Below the pieces are notes generated by a model that was not told the origin of the DNA, made no database searches, and was given only the letters and a program-made list of their open reading frames with translations. Both the position numbers and the translations under genes were made by a program. Of a DNA stretch of 64,000 nt, positions 25,729 to 56,374 are shown piece by piece; the stretch's first letter is position 1; every line of letters starts with the position of its first letter. This DNA is from Amoebidium appalachense (Eukaryota > Ichthyosporea), in NCBI GenBank assembly GCA_963693365.1, contig CAVNZM010000010.1, positions 744,001 to 808,000 on the forward strand, given 5' to 3'.

Positions 25729-26869
25729 ATGGCTAGCATCCGTGCTTTCACGGCTTTAGCCGTTCTGGTTGCTGGAACCGTTACTGCCGCCCCTTTGGCA
25801 CCAATTTACACTCCGAAAGACCCAACTCGCGCAGTCTCAGGCCAATACATTGTGCGCTTGAAAGATGACAGCACTACTGGTGTTAGAAATGGCCCTCGCG
25901 ATTCCACCCGCCTTGATGCCGTGCTGAAGAGAATAAACCACGTGGTAAGTGCATATGGGCATGTGTGCAAAACAGACAACATCCTATAGCTAGGCCTACA
26001 AGTTTGTTGTTTTGGAATGGATTTCATGATCAGCACGTATAGCTGCTATTTTTACTCACCGTTACAGTTGGTTAAAGATAAAAATAATAGTAATATTTCT
26101 CATACGCAAATCCTATGCACAAATAGTCCCCTCGGCACAGATTTCATTCATGCAGGTCGTCGTGAGTTGATTTGATGATATATAATCCAGATTTTCAGGC
26201 GGCACGCTCAAGCGTGAATTCGCTCACCATTTTTAATAGTCGCATGAGCACTACAATACTTACATGTTCTCATGTGTAAATCCATCATGACAAATAATGC
26301 TCCCTGTGGTATAGATACTCAGCTAACCACCTAAGGCTTTAGTACATATATGGGCAACTAACTCAATATTATGTTTGTTGCCGCTGCAGGGTGGCATGAA
26401 GCATCCCTACCTCGGAGCCATGTCAGTCAACATTAACCCAGCCTTGGTCGAACAACTACGTGCAGACCCAGACGTTGCCTACGTTGAAATGGATCAACGC
26501 GTGACTGTTGCCAGCACAAGTTGGGGTCTTGACCGTATTGACCAGGCAGCACTCCCGCTAGACGGCTATAACGACTTTAACGGCCTAACGGGAGAGGGTG
26601 TGGATATATATATTGTCGATACGGGCGTCAATATGCGAGCGGATTTCGGTGGGAGGGTGCAGCAGGTGTATACTGCCTTTAATGACAGTGTTGATGGTAA
26701 CGGACATGGTACGCATGTGGCAGGAACGGCTGCATCGGCAACTTATGGAATTGCAAAGAAGGTGAGGGTGGTGTGGTTGCACAGGCGGATCTAATTGATT
26801 GCAATTGCGATCTTACTAAGGAGTCCGGGAGAGGGAGAACCTCGAGGTGGGGCCCGGGGGAAGGGGAAA

Positions 26870-26900
<31 letters not shown>

Positions 26901-28328
26901 GGGCAAGAGAAAGATGGGGTTGCCGTCGTATCAAGTACACATGGAAAATCGATAAAATATGCCCAAGACATTAGTTTTAAGGCTTGTCTTCGTGTAGATG
27001 ACAGACTAATGTTCTTTCTTTTCCTGTGCAGGCGGACATTAAAGCCGTGCGTGTGCTCGACTCCACAGGCTCAGGCACCTACACCGGAATCATTAGCGGG
27101 CTCAACTACATCTACAGCACACGAAACACCTCCCGCCCAAGCGTTGTCTCCATGTCCCTCGGTGGCGGATTTTCACAGGCTGTCAACGACGCTGTTACCA
27201 GTCTGATCAACGTTGGTGTGGTTGCAACTATTGCGGCAGGAAATTCAGCTGCCGATGCGTGCACTTATTCACCTGCTTCTACTCCTGATGCACTTACTGT
27301 TGGTGCCACGACGAGCACGGACGGGTTTGCGAGCTATTCTAACTATGGGTCGTGTGTGGATCTGTTGGCACCTGGAACGTCGATTACGAGCTGGTGGTAT
27401 GACGGAACTGTGAAGACCATTTCTGGGACCTCAATGTATGAGCCCCCTCCCCCTTCCCCCCCCCCCCCCCCCCCAACCCTCCACGCACGACCCCCTTGCC
27501 TATAGACAATGGTACAACGTTGTTATATCAGTAGGGGATGCGGGATTGGCTGCACACAACCAGTCACACACGCACAGCGCGTTCGCATGCAAATTCCTGC
27601 ATGCACGTACGTGCGCGCACATACACACACACCATGTCCCTTTACACACACACACTCTCATGCACACACCGTACCCACACACACCCAAACAACAGTTGCA
27701 CACATAAACCAGTATCCTCTCCATCACCATTTCCACAACACCTCTTTCATCTAATCACTCTTTTCCCCCCACAAACAGGGCCACGCCGCACGTCGCTGGT
27801 GCCGCCGCGCTTTACTTGCAGGCGTACAAGACAGCCACCCCTCTCCAAGTGCGCAACGGCTTGATGGCTGTGGCAACAAAGAATGCTATTTCTTCGGTCC
27901 CTGCCGGCACACCAAACACCCTTCTTTATGCCAAATTCAGTGTTCCTCAGACACCAACTACCACAACAACCACAACCACAACCACAACCACCACCACCAC
28001 CACCACCACCACCACCACCACCCCTCCTCCCACCACCACCACCACCACCACCACCACCACCACCACCCCTCCTCCCACCACCACAACTACCACCACCACC
28101 ACCACCACCACCCCTCCTCCCACCACCACAACTACCACCACCACCACCACTACCGCCACCACTACCACCACAACGACCCCTCCTCCGACTACCACTACAA
28201 CCACCACCACAACCACCACCACCACCACCACCACCACACCTCCCCCTACAACTACTACCACCAAAACCACCACCACGACGGTACCACCGCCACCACCCAA
28301 GTGGAAGCCTGGCCGTGTCAAATGGTAA
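25729..28328 (+). CDS. Secreted subtilisin-like serine protease (S8, proteinase K type) with Thr/Pro tail
   Basis: Exons 25729-25944, 26390-26761, 27032-27435 and 27779-28328 sum to 514 codons including stop. The product has a signal peptide (MASIRAFTALAVLVAGTVTA), an I9 propeptide (QYIVRLKDDS to about residue 105), and a proteinase K-type S8 domain. The catalytic Asp is about residue 149 (IVDTGV), His about 178 (GHGTHVAGT), oxyanion Asn about 267 (AAGNS), and Ser about 330 (SGTSMATPHVAG). The GTSM codon is split by intron 3. After about residue 385 comes a long low-complexity Thr tract broken by PPP triplets, ending KWKPGRVKW. Such tails are usually O-glycosylated stalks. It would be made as a secreted zymogen. 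The tail is coded by an (ACC)n-like microsatellite and may vary in length. All catalytic residues are present. Confidence 0.93.
27950..28285 (+). repeat. In-frame ACC/ACA microsatellite coding the Thr/Pro tail
   Basis: An imperfect trinucleotide array inside the last subtilase exon codes runs of Thr separated by five PPP-containing breaks (CCTCCTCCC or variants). Scattered ACA, ACT and ACG synonymous codons interrupt the ACC runs. That suggests selection for the protein sequence and not just a neutral repeat. Confidence 0.85.
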
Positions 28329-28868
28329 CCTTAGTCATTTCACATTTTGATAACCTCCTCTTTCCTCTTTCCCCCTTACTGAAGCTTTATTCCGATTTTT
28401 TTTGCATAGATCGGTTTAGTAATCTAGCAAATGCCGATATCTAGGCTTTTTCCATGCACACTCCAGTTGAATGCCGTGAACCACAAGTTTAACCAAACGT
28501 ACAGACCTTAAATGTTTTCTTTTTCTTTCTTTCTTTCTTTCTTTTCTTTTCTTTTTTTTTTTTTGCCTTTTTTTTAAACGAAAGTTTAACGAAAGAATGT
28601 TGGGTACTCTCTGAATTCGGTCTCGGTTTATTTTAATAAGTTGAACCTTTCCTTTTTAATTAACTAAATAGTTTTTCGCGTGTCCTTGTGCCGGGCTGGT
28701 CCCTGCAGGTTCAAGACTTAGCTGAAATAACAACACAGCTTGTAGGTACATGTGCACAGTGGTAGCCGGCTGGTGCTGTGTGTGTGTGAGTGTGCTTCCA
28801 TCTAGATGCGTGCCTGGTGGTGACTGTGTTTGGGCGAGTTATTTTCTCTCTCTTGTTTTCCCGCTGGC

Positions 28869-28914
<46 letters not shown>

Positions 28915-29123
28915 TGGGTTACCATAATGATGCTCTAATCGATGCAACAGTTTTTATAAAACTCAAAAAAATGTAGGAATATGGATGGCCCCGTTTTTAT
29001 TTTTCCGATGCTATTATTCTTAAGATAGATTATCTGTCCCTTGAACGTTTCCCCCAAACCCCTCCCGCAATAGGAGTTCGCTGACAGCTAGCCCCCCCCC
29101 CCTCCCCCCCCCCCCCCTCTCCC

Positions 29124-29183
<60 letters not shown>

Positions 29184-29857
29184 GGGGGCCCCGTGGGGGG
29201 GGCCCGTGTGCCCCCGGGGAATATGCCTGTGGGGCATGTGCATGTCACTTTAGGGGAGACCTGCCGCCGGATCTGTGTTGGAAAAAAAAGGCGTAACCCA
29301 GACTTCAAGGGGTCGAAATGCATTGTTGCTGACGAATGTAAACCAATGATTTTATTTGTCAAATGATGATAAGATGATGGTTCGTTTAAATTTTAGTTAA
29401 CTTGATGATGCGTCATGAGAGTCCCGCATGAGAAGCTCATGATTACCACGCTTGCAGGCAGCGACCGATATCGATATATGCACTCTTATATGATCCCATC
29501 TTTATTGCTCTCCCTACGGGTTAAACACGTTTCTAATCGTTGCCATAACATCATGGCGGCCCACAATATTAATCAAATACACAACTTACATCACACGTTT
29601 TTTCCAGTCTCAAGGCTCTGCTTAGGCCTTAATCCTTTATCTTGAAAAAATAACTAACAGAAACTTAAGATTGGGCGGTTACATTTACAAAAGCTTGTCC
29701 ATAATTAACTCTATACTACTACATACTACTATTCGTTAACTGATTTGTAGGTCACGAAGCCGGTTGCCACAAATGCCGTGTTTAAAACTTTGATTCTCAA
29801 TTTACACACAACATCCCCCCCCCCCCCCCCCCCCACCCCCCCCTCCTTCCCCCCTCC

Positions 29858-29902
<45 letters not shown>

Positions 29903-30134
29903 TACGTTTTCAGTCACTCCTCGTTAACGTGCAAGAACAGAAGACAAACAGCTCTTACTTCGACGCCATCCTAGCTCAGGCAGTGTTAAATCCAAATGTT
30001 GCACACAACCATACAAATCCCAGAATGCAAAATTTGATGCGGTAGTAAGCACAGGTCACGATAACTTCTATATATGATTTCTATTGAGCAGGCGAGAAAA
30101 GTGTGAACGATTTTCCTCGTCAATTAGACAATAG
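28329..30134. other. Intergenic region between convergent genes
   Basis: Lies between the stop codons of the subtilase (+) and the kinase gene (-). Contains a pure G run at 28869-28912, (CA)n at 29126-29182, poly-C and (CA)n at 29815-29896, and otherwise unique A/T-rich sequence. No coding signal was found. Confidence 0.6.
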
Positions 30135-42305
<12,171 letters not shown>

Positions 42306-42583
42306 GTTGTTGGACCGTAAAAAACTGAGAATGAGATGTGTTAGAACCAGTTGAGACTGGTGGGGGGAGGTGGGGGAGGGCGAGAGGGGAGGGGGAGAGG
42401 CGGGGGGCATAGGTTGGGTGAGAATGGGGGAGGAAGGAGGGGGGGGGGGGGAGAGGGGGGGGGGCTTGGTTTAAGTGACATTTGGGGAGGAGGGGTGGGG
42501 GGTGCTTGAAACTGGGTCAGTGTTAGTGTGTCTGTGTGTGTCTTTACGTGTTTGTCCGTGTGTCCGTATGCGTGCGTGCGTGC

Positions 42584-42620
<37 letters not shown>

Positions 42621-42761
42621 TGTGTTTGTTCGTGTGTGTGTGTGTGTGTGTATGGACGCATGGCCTTTAGTGTGGGGACAGGTGAGTTACGTCCGCCTGT
42701 GCATCTCTGCGTTTCTGTATGGATAAGCAGGTGTTTTTAGCGTGCATGCCATGTGTTTGTG

Positions 42762-42852
<91 letters not shown>

Positions 42853-43140
42853 TGTGTGCGCGCGCATGCGCGCGTGTGTCTGTCTGCGTGTGCGTATGCG
42901 CCTGCGCGGCTGTGTCTCTCTGCGTGTGTGGTTTTGTGTTTGCACACACAGCACACACATTAAACAAAGCACACACAAAAAGCATTAGACCATAAAGTAC
43001 ATTACCACAAACACGCACAAAAACCCGAGCTCACACGAGCACACACACGCGCACACACACGCACGCACACTCACACACAAACACACACACACACACACAC
43101 ACTTGTACAAACACACACACGCACACACGCACACACGCAC

Positions 43141-43219
<79 letters not shown>

Positions 43220-44203
43220 ACTCACACACACACACACACAAAAACGCACACACACACCCTCATACACTCACACACACCCTGATACACTCACACCTACCCA
43301 CCAACACACGCATCCACACACCCGCACATGCACGCACATCGCCTATCCAAAAATGCTCACCCCAATTGGTATCTTCAGTGCTGATGTTGGTGTGCTCAGT
43401 CTCAACGCTGTTTAGTGCAAGACACCGTTGTAATTATAGAGGATTTGCCCCGAGTTTCACTTTGCCAAGCGGAAAAAGAGCGGCGAAAATTTCAAGCCAC
43501 GAAAAAAGCCGCTTTGTTGTTTTTTTGAAGAAAACCACGGCCATCTGCCGTGAAGAATACTAAAAGGGAGCTGGAGCGAAGTGATTGGCTAATGGAGATT
43601 CCAATATCCCCAATAACCGGATGTGTTGGGGGGCTCAATGAATCTCCTCGAATTAAGATTCTACATAATTTACAATCGATATTATAGAGGTTTAATTAAT
43701 TATTTGAATGATATTTCTTAAATCGATAACTACAATTTAGCAATAAGATCCTACAGTATAGCCTGAGCAAAGATTATTTGATCCACTATAAACCTCTTAA
43801 CCTCAAAAAGTAGTTTTAAGTAAAATGATTTTCAGGGGATGCAAAAAGCTAGGAGGATGACTAGCGATCTACAAACAGAACAGGGTTTGAATCAGAATTA
43901 AAGAACATGCATAAGCTGCAGGCATCATAACAGTCCCAACTACCAAACACATGCATGTTCTGCCCGCTTAAAAATGTGTTAATAAATGCTAAAAAAATAG
44001 TCTAACATTGCTTACCACTATAGATTTGCTTACTTTTCATTTTGTAGCTCTATTATGGCAGTCACCGAAAACGTAACAATTTCTTTCCTGGTTTCTATTT
44101 TTGGCCCGTGAGCCTCACTTGTGACGTCAGACGAAGTGCGTAGGTGTTTTTGATTGGCCAATGCCGTACCTTGCAAACACCATGGGCACGTGTGTGTGTG
44201 TGT

Positions 44204-44255
<52 letters not shown>

Positions 44256-44401
44256 ATGTGTGTAAGTGTGTGTGTGTGCATGTGTGTGAGTGTGTGTGTG
44301 GGTGGCCATGGGCGCGGGGGGGGGGGGGGGGGGGGGGGGAACACTTTCCAGTAAGGGTTTATCACTTACGTGAAGAGGTGATGGGGGAAAAATGGGGGCC
44401 C

Positions 44402-44439
<38 letters not shown>

Positions 44440-44864
44440 GCAGGCGTATCCTTTTTCTCGATAAAAACTTTTTACTTTTTACATGTACGGCTTACCTGCT
44501 ACAGTCGTGAATAATAACTAGCTCAATGTTGAAAGTGCTGAAAAACAGTAGTATATTAATATTAGGGTGAGGCTATGTTAGCAGCCCATCAATCGAGTCA
44601 CAGACAGGCATGTGAGAAAAACAAGTTGTGCAATGTTGATCAAATAGTTTTTACAGATGACGCTAAAGCTATTGTTATTCCCATTAAATATAGTAGGTAT
44701 GTGCCGTGCTAAGGACTTCCCGTGTGGCCATGGGCAACTGCAAGATTGCAACTATTTGTGCATGTGCGTGTATGTATGTACAGAGTTGTGTCTTTGTAGT
44801 GATTTCTTTAACGGCGCTGTTGAAGTGGATGAATCAGGCATGTGTGAATGAGCGTATGTGTATT

Positions 44865-44946
<82 letters not shown>

Positions 44947-45124
44947 CGCACGTATGGGGTGCGAGGGTGGGTGGGTGGGTGGGTGGTGGTGGTGGAGGGA
45001 GGGGGGAGGGGGGGGGGGGGGGGGGGGAGGGGGGAAGGGGCTCGTTTTTATTTCATCTAGAAATTTGATTCACTTAGATATCAACCATTTAGACGGGTAC
45101 CTAATTAAATAGGGAAAAATCCTT
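42306..45124. other. Spacer between POFUT2 and the EF-hand/kinase gene, candidate promoter
   Basis: Contains (GT)n at 42754-42860, (CA)n at 43070-43214, (GT)n at 44209-44252 and 44870-44943, and two G runs near 44320 and 44410. The repeat-poor core at 43350-44160 has a TGACGTCA site at 44122-44129 followed by the palindrome ATTGGCCAAT at about 44154, and ATTGGCTAAT at about 43585. These CRE and CCAAT-type motifs suggest promoter sequence for the minus-strand gene at 42305, but the distance is long. Confidence 0.35.
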
Positions 45125-50973
<5,849 letters not shown>

Positions 50974-51096
50974 GGTGTAAATGTAAAACGTGAATCGGAA
51001 AAAGGACCTCGTGTTTGTTAAATATGCATTTATGGATAACGGAGGGGCTGTTGGCAGGATCAAGGGTGTAATTGCTGGGGTGATATGATCGGGTTT

Positions 51097-51756
51097 TCAC
51101 AGTGAAGCTGCTTTATAACCCGCCAAGATCCAATCCAAGCTCCCAACCATGAAAAGTAGAAAACGACGCCGGGGAGCAAGTGTATACGGCGGAAAAGAAA
51201 ATGAGAGCCATGAAAACAACCAGAAGATCCAAGCGATGAAACTCCTTCGTGTCAGTGTGTGTGGACGAGTTCTGAGGGGGAAGGGGTGTGAGTGAGTGTG
51301 TTTTTTTGTGTGTGCCACGGTGTGCACTACTAGGTGTTTTCTTCGGGAAAGGTTGCAGACTTTGGTTCCAGCCCAAGTGCACAGATGACTCTCGCAGTTG
51401 GCGCGCAGATGACGAATGCCATGGGAATTTTTTTGGTTATCTTTAATTGTTGCGCAAATAAGAATCCAATCAGTTTTGAGTTTACATAACGCTTCTGCAT
51501 TCTTTTCAAATTGTCGCCAGAGTCCTCGATCCAGGCGGCTCTGCGCAAGCTTCAAACGGTATCACAAAGCCACAAGGACAAGTATGTGATGTGAGTGTGT
51601 GTGTGGTGTCCCCGGCGGGGGAGGGGGGGGGGGGGGGGGGAAGGGGTAACGGGACGGGAAAAAAGGGATAAATCTGACAAAATGCAGGACTCCAGTTGTA
51701 TCATTTTCGAGACTGGATGCCGTTACTGCCAGCGCTAGCAAGACCACAATGAACAT
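51097..51756 (-). CDS. Possible small secreted Cys-containing protein, two exons (tentative)
   Basis: At 51756 on the minus strand a good signal peptide starts (MFIVVLLALAVTASSLEND). A frame at about 51549-51097 after the possible acceptor GCGCAG reads SRLDRGLWRQFEKNAEALCKLK..., with five Cys, then a His/Thr-rich and hydrophobic end. The two are phase-compatible if the donor is CATTTT/GTCAGA, which is a weak site. A poly-G tract at 51617-51640 lies in the supposed intron. No family recognised. It could equally be chance. Confidence 0.25.
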
Positions 51757-52568
51757 TCTCTAAACCTGAGAGCAAACCACAGCATCCAATTAACAAGTTC
51801 AAGAAACTGCACCTCTGAGTCACTGACAGGCCCGAGGGGACAGCTGAGTTCGGGAATAGATTCACTAATAGAGCACCATTTTGTTCTAAAGGTACCCGAC
51901 CCGTGTGTTCTTAAAAAAATTCTGTTTCTGCAGGAAGTATACTTCAATAGATATACAAAGGAGCGAAAAGGTACAAAGAGCCCCAGGGAAAGGAATGTGC
52001 ATGAATATCATATAACAAATAGTATGCATGCTTCAAAGATATATAAATTCCCATCGCCAACACACAGCGACACAACATGGAACTCCTAAGATAGAAACAG
52101 TATAGGTGGCCCGGGTGGATGGGTTGAAGCAGCCGTGTACATGGCGGTCGTGCACGTGGGGTATATTAAAATGTTTACGTGTGTGTGTGTGTGTGTGTAT
52201 GTGTGCGCGCGCGCGCGTGTGCGGACATGTGTATGTGTGTATGTGTGTATGTGTGCGCGCGTGTGTGTGTGCGTGTGTGTGTGTGTGTGGTGTGTGTGTG
52301 TGTGTTTGTGCGTGTACACGTGTCTGCAACACGTGGAATCCGATCCCTCATCGTCGAAATTCCTCCCTCTTATTCTGGTTCGTCAGACGAGCTCTCTGAA
52401 TCCTGTTGAAGACATTGCAATGATTAATCAGCTATTAGGTGCGTGGGTGAGATAAGAAGGGCAGATGTGGTTAGTGTGTGTGTATATATATATATATATA
52501 TATCTCCCCCCCCCCTCCCCCCTCCCTCTCTCTCTCTCCCCCCCCCCCCCCCCCCCCCCTCTCTCTCG

Positions 52569-52601
<33 letters not shown>

Positions 52602-52681
52602 TGTGTGCGCGTGTGTGCGCGCGCGCGCGTGTGTGTGTTTGTGTTTGTGTGAGCGCGCACATGTGTGTGTATGTGGGGGGT

Positions 52682-52715
<34 letters not shown>

Positions 52716-53599
52716 GGGGGGGGAGGGGGGGGGGGGGGGTGGGGGGATAATGGCGCAGCATGGTGGTTAGAGAGGGAAGGGAAGAATCCAAGCATAACCA
52801 AAAGAACAAACACTCTTCATGTCTCCGTGTCATCTTCTCTTTCTCCATATTACCGTATGCTAGCACGACGGGAGATAAGTTTAGAACGGTACATGGGCTG
52901 TCAGCAGAGTCTATTATCAAAGAAGCCTCTATGAGTTTTGATAGCAGCAACTTTTCGTTGATGGGTGATGGCCTTCCAATTTTTTCCTTTCAAAAGCAAC
53001 AAGTATACATGTTTTCATGTTTTGACTATGGACGAGTGAGATTGATTAAAGGAGACGTAGTCCATAATAACAAAATCACAACCGTTTGCATGCACGCACA
53101 AGCTCGTAAAACCCTCGTGTGTGTATAGATGTGTCCGCGGAGATTGCGGATTAAAAGCTAGCAGGCCTGGATCGACGAAATGGGCCCGAATCCCTTTTCA
53201 TCCCTAAAAAACACTGTATTATATGCACTATAAGCCTAACAAACTTAGGCTTAAAACACGAAGTATTAAAAGACCTTTTTATTGACACCATTCGTTGCTT
53301 GGCGCGACAAAAAAAACATAAACTTTTACTAAGTAAGACTTGGTTCTGTAGCCAAAACGCCGCCGGCGCCGGTGGCGTTAGAAGTTCAAATTGCCATCCG
53401 ATGAGATGCCCCCGGGGGGAGCCTACGAATTTGAGCTGACACATTTGATTGGTCAATTTAGATAGACAGTCCAACATTTCGAATTTCGGTCGTTATGAAG
53501 GGGTGTGCATTAACGTTTTACTTAGTGAGAGTTTGCGTTATAATTTATTATGCAGCAAAACTTGGTACCAAAATGAGCGCCTTTGTTTTCTGTGAATTT
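51757..53599. other. Intergenic region
   Basis: Holds GT-rich sequence at 52170-52320, a (TA)n, pyrimidine and (GT)n composite at 52483-52670, and long G runs at 52680-52740. The stretch 53150-53480 is unique; a minus-strand frame there (108 codons) has no recognisable feature. No gene is called. Confidence 0.5.
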
Positions 53600-54131
53600 T
53601 TAATTAAGCATGTATGGGGTTTTGACAGCTGCAGCGGCTGAAATATCGAATAAAATGCTGGCGACATACGCCATTATCGATCTGGGCCTGCTAGCGTTTA
53701 TTCCGTCGAATCTGGTCCTGGGCGGCCGCGGACACATCTATGTGTGTGTGCGTGCGTGTGTGCGTGCATGCGTGCGTGCGTGCGTGCGTGTGTGTGGTGG
53801 TGGCGGTGGCGGTAGTGGTGGTGGTGGTGACGGTTGTTTCTGTGTGTTGTATGTGTTTGGAGAAAAGGGAGAGGAGGAGACGGAGGGTTGAATTGTGTTA
53901 AGACAATTTACATAGGGACAACGCATTGTAGATTTTTCAGATAAGAGCACATACAAAGGTATGGATTAAACTTGTGTGTGTGTGTGTGCGTGCGTGCGTC
54001 TGTGTGTGCGTGTGTGCGTCTGTGTGTGTAGTGGTGGTGGTATGGTGGTGGTGATGGTTGCGTGTGTATGTGTGTATATGTATGTATGTATGTGTGTGTG
54101 TGTGTGTGTGGGTGTGGGTGGGTGGGTGGGT

Positions 54132-54166
<35 letters not shown>

Positions 54167-54355
54167 TCTGCCATACCTCACTTTCCTCCTCTCCCACTTC
54201 CATCTTCACCGGCTCATCCGGAATTACATGGACCCACTGGAATGAAAATTCCTTTGGAAGTTCGGTGGTTTCAAAACGTGAGGCGCGACTCATGTGACCA
54301 CAGAGCATTCGGGCTGTTTCTTGGGTGGGGGGCCACGTTTGCATGTGCGACGAGA

Positions 54356-54454
<99 letters not shown>

Positions 54455-55074
54455 AGGGGGGGGAGTGGGGAGGGGGGGGGGGGGGGGGAGAATCCCTTCT
54501 CTCACGAAAAAAGGGGGGGGGGGGGAGGGGGGGAGGTATGTGATTAGTGATGGAGGGAACTGAGGAAAGCAGAACCAGACATAACACACAACAAAACCAT
54601 AACATAACGAACCAAACTACTTGTGCTTTCTATAGGTACTTAAACCGGCCCGATTTATACAGGAGCCCTTATTGCCCCACCAGCCAACTGGCCTCAGCCT
54701 TACAACCTCTCGCGCCCAGGTATTTACGTATGTGTGTGTGGGTGGGGTGGTGTGGGGTGGTGTTTGTGGTTGTGGTGGTGGGGTGGGGTGGGGGGCTGGT
54801 TAGAATGCACAGCAAGGTACGAAGTACAGCTACACGATAATAAACACGCTGCAGGACGCATGCAAAGGCATACAGGTAATTATGCAAAATCAGAAATCCT
54901 TAGTATGGAAAAAAGCAGAAACCATCCTCCGGGGGGGGGGGGGGGGGAGGGGGGGGACGATTAGAGGTTTGGATTGGTGGAGGCGGAGAGATCAACAGGC
55001 CGACACGAAACGGAAAAAAAAAGGGGTGAACCGGAGGGTGGTGGGGAGGGGGAGAGGCGGCGGGGAGGGGGAGG

Positions 55075-55105
<31 letters not shown>

Positions 55106-55617
55106 AGAGAGAGAGAGAGAGAGGGGTGTGTGTGTGTGTGTGGTGGTTTGCACCTCTCGGGTAATCGTCGTCATATTTGCCAACTGGCCCTGGGCTTTTG
55201 CTTCCGTAGCCACCCTTTCCTTCTCGAGTTTTCTGTCCATCCACGCAATCTGGGCTTGGGCCTCTCTGTGTATCTGCTCTGTCATCTCCTTGATACGCCG
55301 GTCACGCTCACGAATGCATTGTTGGGCCATTGCCTAAAAAGGAAAAGGAATTTAAGGAGGCAGGCTCTCGTTACGGTTAAACATGTATACACCCCCCCCC
55401 CCCTCCCTGCCCCCCCCCCCCCCCCCCCCCCCCCCATCCAAAAAAAAAAGAAAAGAAAAAAAGAAAAAAAAACCCACCCACTCCCCCCTCCCTGCGGCCG
55501 CCGGTCACGCTCAAGAATGCATTGCTGGGTCATTGCCTTAAAAAAAATGGAATGAAAGGAGGCAGGCTCTCGTTACGGTTAAACATGTATTACCACACCA
55601 CCCAACCCCCACACCTC

Positions 55618-55649
<32 letters not shown>

Positions 55650-56341
55650 CCCTCCCGCCCATGCCGGCCACGCTCAAAAATGCATTGCCATTGGTCATTG
55701 CCTCAGAAGGAAATGGAATGTAAGGAGGCAGGCTCTCGTTACGATTTTGTATGTATCCCCCCTCCCCCTCTCCCCCCACCCACCCACGCCCTCCCCTCCC
55801 CCCTCCCCCCCTCCCCCCTTCCCACCCCCCTCCTCCTCCTTCCCATCGGAGAAAATAAACAATCAACAGCGCCCGACCACCGTCTCCCTCACTCGTCTAC
55901 CACCCATCCTAAACACTGGTTTGGATTTTGTTTCATCTACGAAACCAAGGCTTACCCATATATAGGTTTGCCCCCTCCCCCCCCCCCCCTCCCCCCCCCC
56001 CTTCCCCCCCCCTTCCCCCCCCCCCCCCCCCCCCCCCCCGGGGGCGCCATCCTTTCTCCCCCCTCCCCCCCCCCCCCCCTCCACACACACACACACAACC
56101 ACCCACGTTCTAGCGCAAAAAGACCATATCCAGCACGGACTTACAGGCACACATGGTCTGTGTTTGTGTACTTGCATAAATGTGAGTGCAGGTGCATGTG
56201 GGTGCTGTGTGTGTGCGATGTGCGCGCGAGCGCGTGTGTATGTAACGTGTGCACGAATGTGTATATGCGCCTATCTTTGAATGGTAGAGGGGCCTATCTT
56301 TGAATGGTAGAGGGGGAGTGGGGGGGGGGGGGAGGGGGGGG

Positions 56342-56374
<33 letters not shown>

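Noticed and set aside
27947-28321. Minus-strand Val/Gly frame across the subtilase tail
   Set aside because: Antisense shadow of the ACC array; the sense frame is fixed by the upstream protease exons.
43366-43563. 65-codon plus-strand frame in the spacer
   Set aside because: No signal, domain or neighbour support; length is within chance.
53151-53477. 108-codon minus-strand frame
   Set aside because: No recognisable domain and no link in phase to the B-box gene exons.
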